Source: Pseudomonadota bacterium | GTDB taxonomy: Bacteria; Pseudomonadota; Alphaproteobacteria; Micropepsales; Micropepsaceae | Assembly: GCA_021808875.1 (NCBI GenBank) | Contig: JAKBAU010000055.1 | Coordinates: 1-14,646, forward strand | Length of the DNA: 14,646 bases | Direction of reading: 5' to 3' | Part shown: piece after piece, positions 13,168 to 14,646 of the stretch | Layout of the letters: every line of letters begins with the position of its first letter | Position numbering within the stretch: position 1 is the first letter of the stretch | Position numbers and translations under genes: made by a program | The notes under the pieces: generated by a model | Told to the model about the DNA's origin: nothing | Database searches by the model: none | Seen by the model: only the letters and a program-made list of their open reading frames with translations

Positions 13168-13434
13168 TCACGCGATCCTTCCTAAAGACTGCTTGTTCTG
13201 AGCTTTTGCCCACTCTGCCGACAGCGCTGGCTTCCGCGACCCGGCCCAATTACGGACGTTACTTAGCACAGATGGGGTGAGATGTCCATACAGGATGGAC
13301 GAATCCGAGATTTTTATGGCAGCCTTGTCTGAGCCATTGAGCGCGTGGAAATGAGCCGGACGAGAATCATTATAGTACATCTCAATCGAGATACCCGACC
13401 CAGATGTGGTCGAAATCGTGGCGAGGACAGGCAT
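13168..13434 (-). CDS. DUF4160 protein, first gene of a DUF4160/DUF2442 pair
   Basis: This encodes 88 residues on the minus strand, starting at the ATG at 13434 (MPVLATIST); the track-length frame to 13551 adds a tail unlike the family. The DUF4160 signature is clear: IEMYYNDSRPAHFHA at about 17-31, then the AAIKISDSSILYG strand pair, then LSNVRNWAGSRKPALSAEWAKAQN, the closing helix. The conserved PxHFHA may mark an active or binding site. The stop lies five bases before the DUF2442 start, so the two are surely co-transcribed. The pair is widespread in mobile regions and has been suggested to act like a toxin-antitoxin module, which is not proven. The only candidate upstream driver seen is the ISAs1 end 100 bases away. 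Confidence 0.85.
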   Translation of the reverse strand: MPVLATISTTSGSGISIEMYYNDSRPAHFHALNGSDKAAIKISDSSILYGHLTPSVLSNVRNWAGSRKPALSAEWAKAQNKQSLGRIA

Positions 13435-13532
13435 TCTCACACTTTTATGCTTCCGAGCGAGTGAAGCCCGCTCCCCTCCCCGGAAGAGTAGCCAAGCCTC
13501 GCGGACGGTGTCAATTGCACCGGCTCCGTTCC

Positions 13533-14345
13533 CAGGGCCACGAATATCCAAGTTTAGCTGATCTTCTCGTTGAGGATGCCGTCCAGGTAGCCTGTATCCC
13601 AGCCTGCGACTTTGCGGCGGAGCTTGACGGACTTCTTATCCTTGGCTGCGCGGACGAGGTTGAGCGCGAAGTGTCGGACCACGGCCATGTTCTTGGCTCC
13701 GAAGCCCTTTCGCAGACGGGACTGGTCGTCGTTGAAGGTGACATCGAGCACCCAGTGCAGGCGGTTCTCGATCCGCCAGTGGCCGCGGACCGGCCGGCCT
13801 GCCGCCTCGGCGGTGAGGCGCGCCGAGGAGATGTAATAGCGGGTCTCGGCATGCGTCTTCTCGCCGCGCTGCATGCGGGCCTCGACGCGGACGATGCTGG
13901 CGGCGTCGGGCAGCCGCAACTCACCCGGGAAGCGGCGCTCGCCGGATAGCCAACCGACCTCACGCATGGCGCTGGTGGTGCGCTGCTCGATGCGGCCGTG
14001 GCCCTTGTCGTGCTCGGTGTGGGTCTCGACGGTGCCAGACGGGGCGGCGGTGAAGCAGGCCTCGACCTCGGCGCGCAGGCTGGGCTGGTTGGCCTTGACC
14101 GCCAGCAGGTAGTCGGCGCCGACGGTCCTGATGGCGGTAGCGATGCTGCCGTTGGTGGTGATGGCGTCGATCGACACCAGCGCGCCACGCAGCCCGTCCT
14201 GCTCGGCCAACCGGGCCAGCAGCACCGGGATGGCGGCGAGTTCGCCAGTGCACCAACGGGTGCCGATGGTGGCGGCGGCCGGGCGCACGGCGCTGGAGGC
14301 CGAGCCGGGCAGCCTGGCCGCCGCGCGGGAGCTGTCGGCACTGTG
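13533..14345 (-). mobile_element. Truncated ISAs1-family element (right end present)
   Basis: CAGGG at 13533-13537, next to the transposase stop, matches the terminal inverted repeat start typical of ISAs1 elements and marks the intact end. The other end is lost at a G9 run (14345-14353), where a differently oriented transposase fragment begins. With one end missing, target-site duplication cannot be tested within the window. Confidence 0.7.
13554..14345 (-). pseudogene. ISAs1-family transposase, N-terminus missing
   Basis: The minus-strand frame ends at TAA (13554-13556). Clear ISAs1 blocks in order: ELAAIPVLLARLAEQDGL, GALVSIDAITTNG (catalytic Asp region), DYLLAVKANQPSLRAEVEA, GHGRIEQRTT, then RGHWRIENRLHWVLDVTFND with the catalytic Glu, and FGAKNMAVVRHFALNLVR. 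About 230-245 residues match well. An intact protein would be about 350-400 residues, so the N-terminal part with the first Asp is missing. Upstream of the ELAAIP block the frame (PGSASSAVRPAAATIG) no longer looks like the family, which suggests frameshift or rearrangement before the junction. The frame stays open beyond 14345 only by chance, through the opposite-facing fragment. It is not expected to be functional. Confidence 0.8.
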
Positions 14346-14354
14346 GGGGGGGGC

Positions 14355-14549
14355 ATGCGGGCCATTCGCCGGGGCCTGGCGGTAGGGAAGGACGCGCCGA
14401 AGCCTTACGGCCGGCACAAGACGCTCTACAACCGCTTCGTCGGGCGGAGTCGCATGGGTGTGTTCGAGCAGGCCTTCGCCCTTCTCGCCAGCGAAGCAGG
14501 CAAGCCGGATCGATTGGTGATCGACGCGACCCACATGAAGGGTAAGCGT
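14355..14549 (+). pseudogene. Internal fragment of an IS5-family transposase
   Basis: On the plus strand, KDAPKPYGRHKTLYNRF, then SRMGVFEQAFALLASEAGKPD and RLVIDATHMKG match the middle of IS5-family (DDE, IS1182/IS427-like) transposases, including the first catalytic Asp in IDATH. The start, AVGKDAP, should read something like WKDAP and appears shifted by extra bases. The match ends at about 14549, just where an inverted repeat begins. Both the N-terminal domain and the second half with the remaining catalytic residues are absent, so this is a relic about 65 codons long. Confidence 0.7.
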
Positions 14550-14550
14550 C

Positions 14551-14574
14551 CGGTCAGCCCCACGTTTCTGACCG
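14551..14574. repeat. Short inverted repeat at the end of the IS5-type fragment
   Basis: CGGTCAG (14551-14557) is the perfect complement of CTGACCG (14568-14574) with a 10-base spacer. It sits exactly where transposase similarity stops, so it may be part of another element's end or a terminator for a minus-strand gene to the right. Confidence 0.45.
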
Positions 14575-14598
14575 GGTGCCGGCCTGCTACGATCGGTG

Positions 14599-14646
14599 TC
14601 AGGCAGCGTTGCGCTGATCGAGCCTGATCCGGATGTTGGGGAGGTT
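14599..14646 (-). CDS. Possible 3' end of a minus-strand gene entering from the right
   Basis: The minus strand reads 15 sense codons (NLPNIRIRLDQRNAA) from the window edge to a TGA at 14599-14601. This is too short to identify. The inverted repeat at 14551-14574 would lie downstream of this stop. Confidence 0.2.
   Translation of the reverse strand, partial: NLPNIRIRLDQRNAA

Noticed and set aside
13404..13949. 181-codon plus-strand open frame
   Set aside because: It is antisense to the DUF4160 start and the ISAs1 transposase, both of which match known families.

Overview
The window looks like part of a large plasmid, or plasmid-like integrative element, of a GC-rich alphaproteobacterium. 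An Acetobacteraceae or other Rhodospirillales host fits best. The reasons are the roughly 65% GC coding DNA, the gene set (C-terminal tail of a giant helicase/methylase, DUF6927-like, ParB-like and DUF736 proteins), and a Hint-domain protein whose C-terminal part is typical of Acetobacteraceae. The host is inferred from family resemblance, not from a search.

Positions 1-7170 are plasmid backbone, all on the plus strand. In order they hold: the 3' end of a giant helicase-type gene (1-606); a DUF6927-like gene (786-1400); four small unknown genes joined by ATGA stop/start overlaps (1706-3403); a 570-residue ParB-like protein (3639-5351); a small basic protein (5417-5803); about 750 bases with no convincing gene; and an unknown alpha-helical protein (6557-7168). 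The most striking feature is a 128-base leader present twice, 126/128 identical and without indels. One copy lies just before the four-gene chain (1552-1679) and the other just before the ParB-like gene (3486-3613). It can fold into an RNA with two mutually exclusive 3' hairpins.

Positions 7250-10960 are an accessory insert. A frameshifted IS481-type transposase tail (about 7248-7577) is followed by a good sigma70-type promoter. That promoter faces a two-gene unit: a 101-residue membrane protein and a 971-residue protein with an N-terminal hydrophobic region, short Gly/Asn/Ser repeats, two Ig-like segments, a Hint autoprocessing domain and a C-terminal domain. The first two thirds of the large gene are near 50% GC and the Hint end is GC-rich, so the gene looks like a mosaic. 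Backbone resumes with a DUF736 gene (11514-11807) flanked by clear hairpins.

Positions 12330-14646 are a second accessory patch. A single-pass membrane protein (12332-12799) converges on a DUF4160/DUF2442 pair on the minus strand (13434-12848). Upstream of the pair lies a truncated ISAs1 transposase (about 14345-13533) abutting a truncated, opposite-facing IS5-type fragment (about 14355-14549). No tRNA, rRNA, CRISPR array or clear replication origin was seen.
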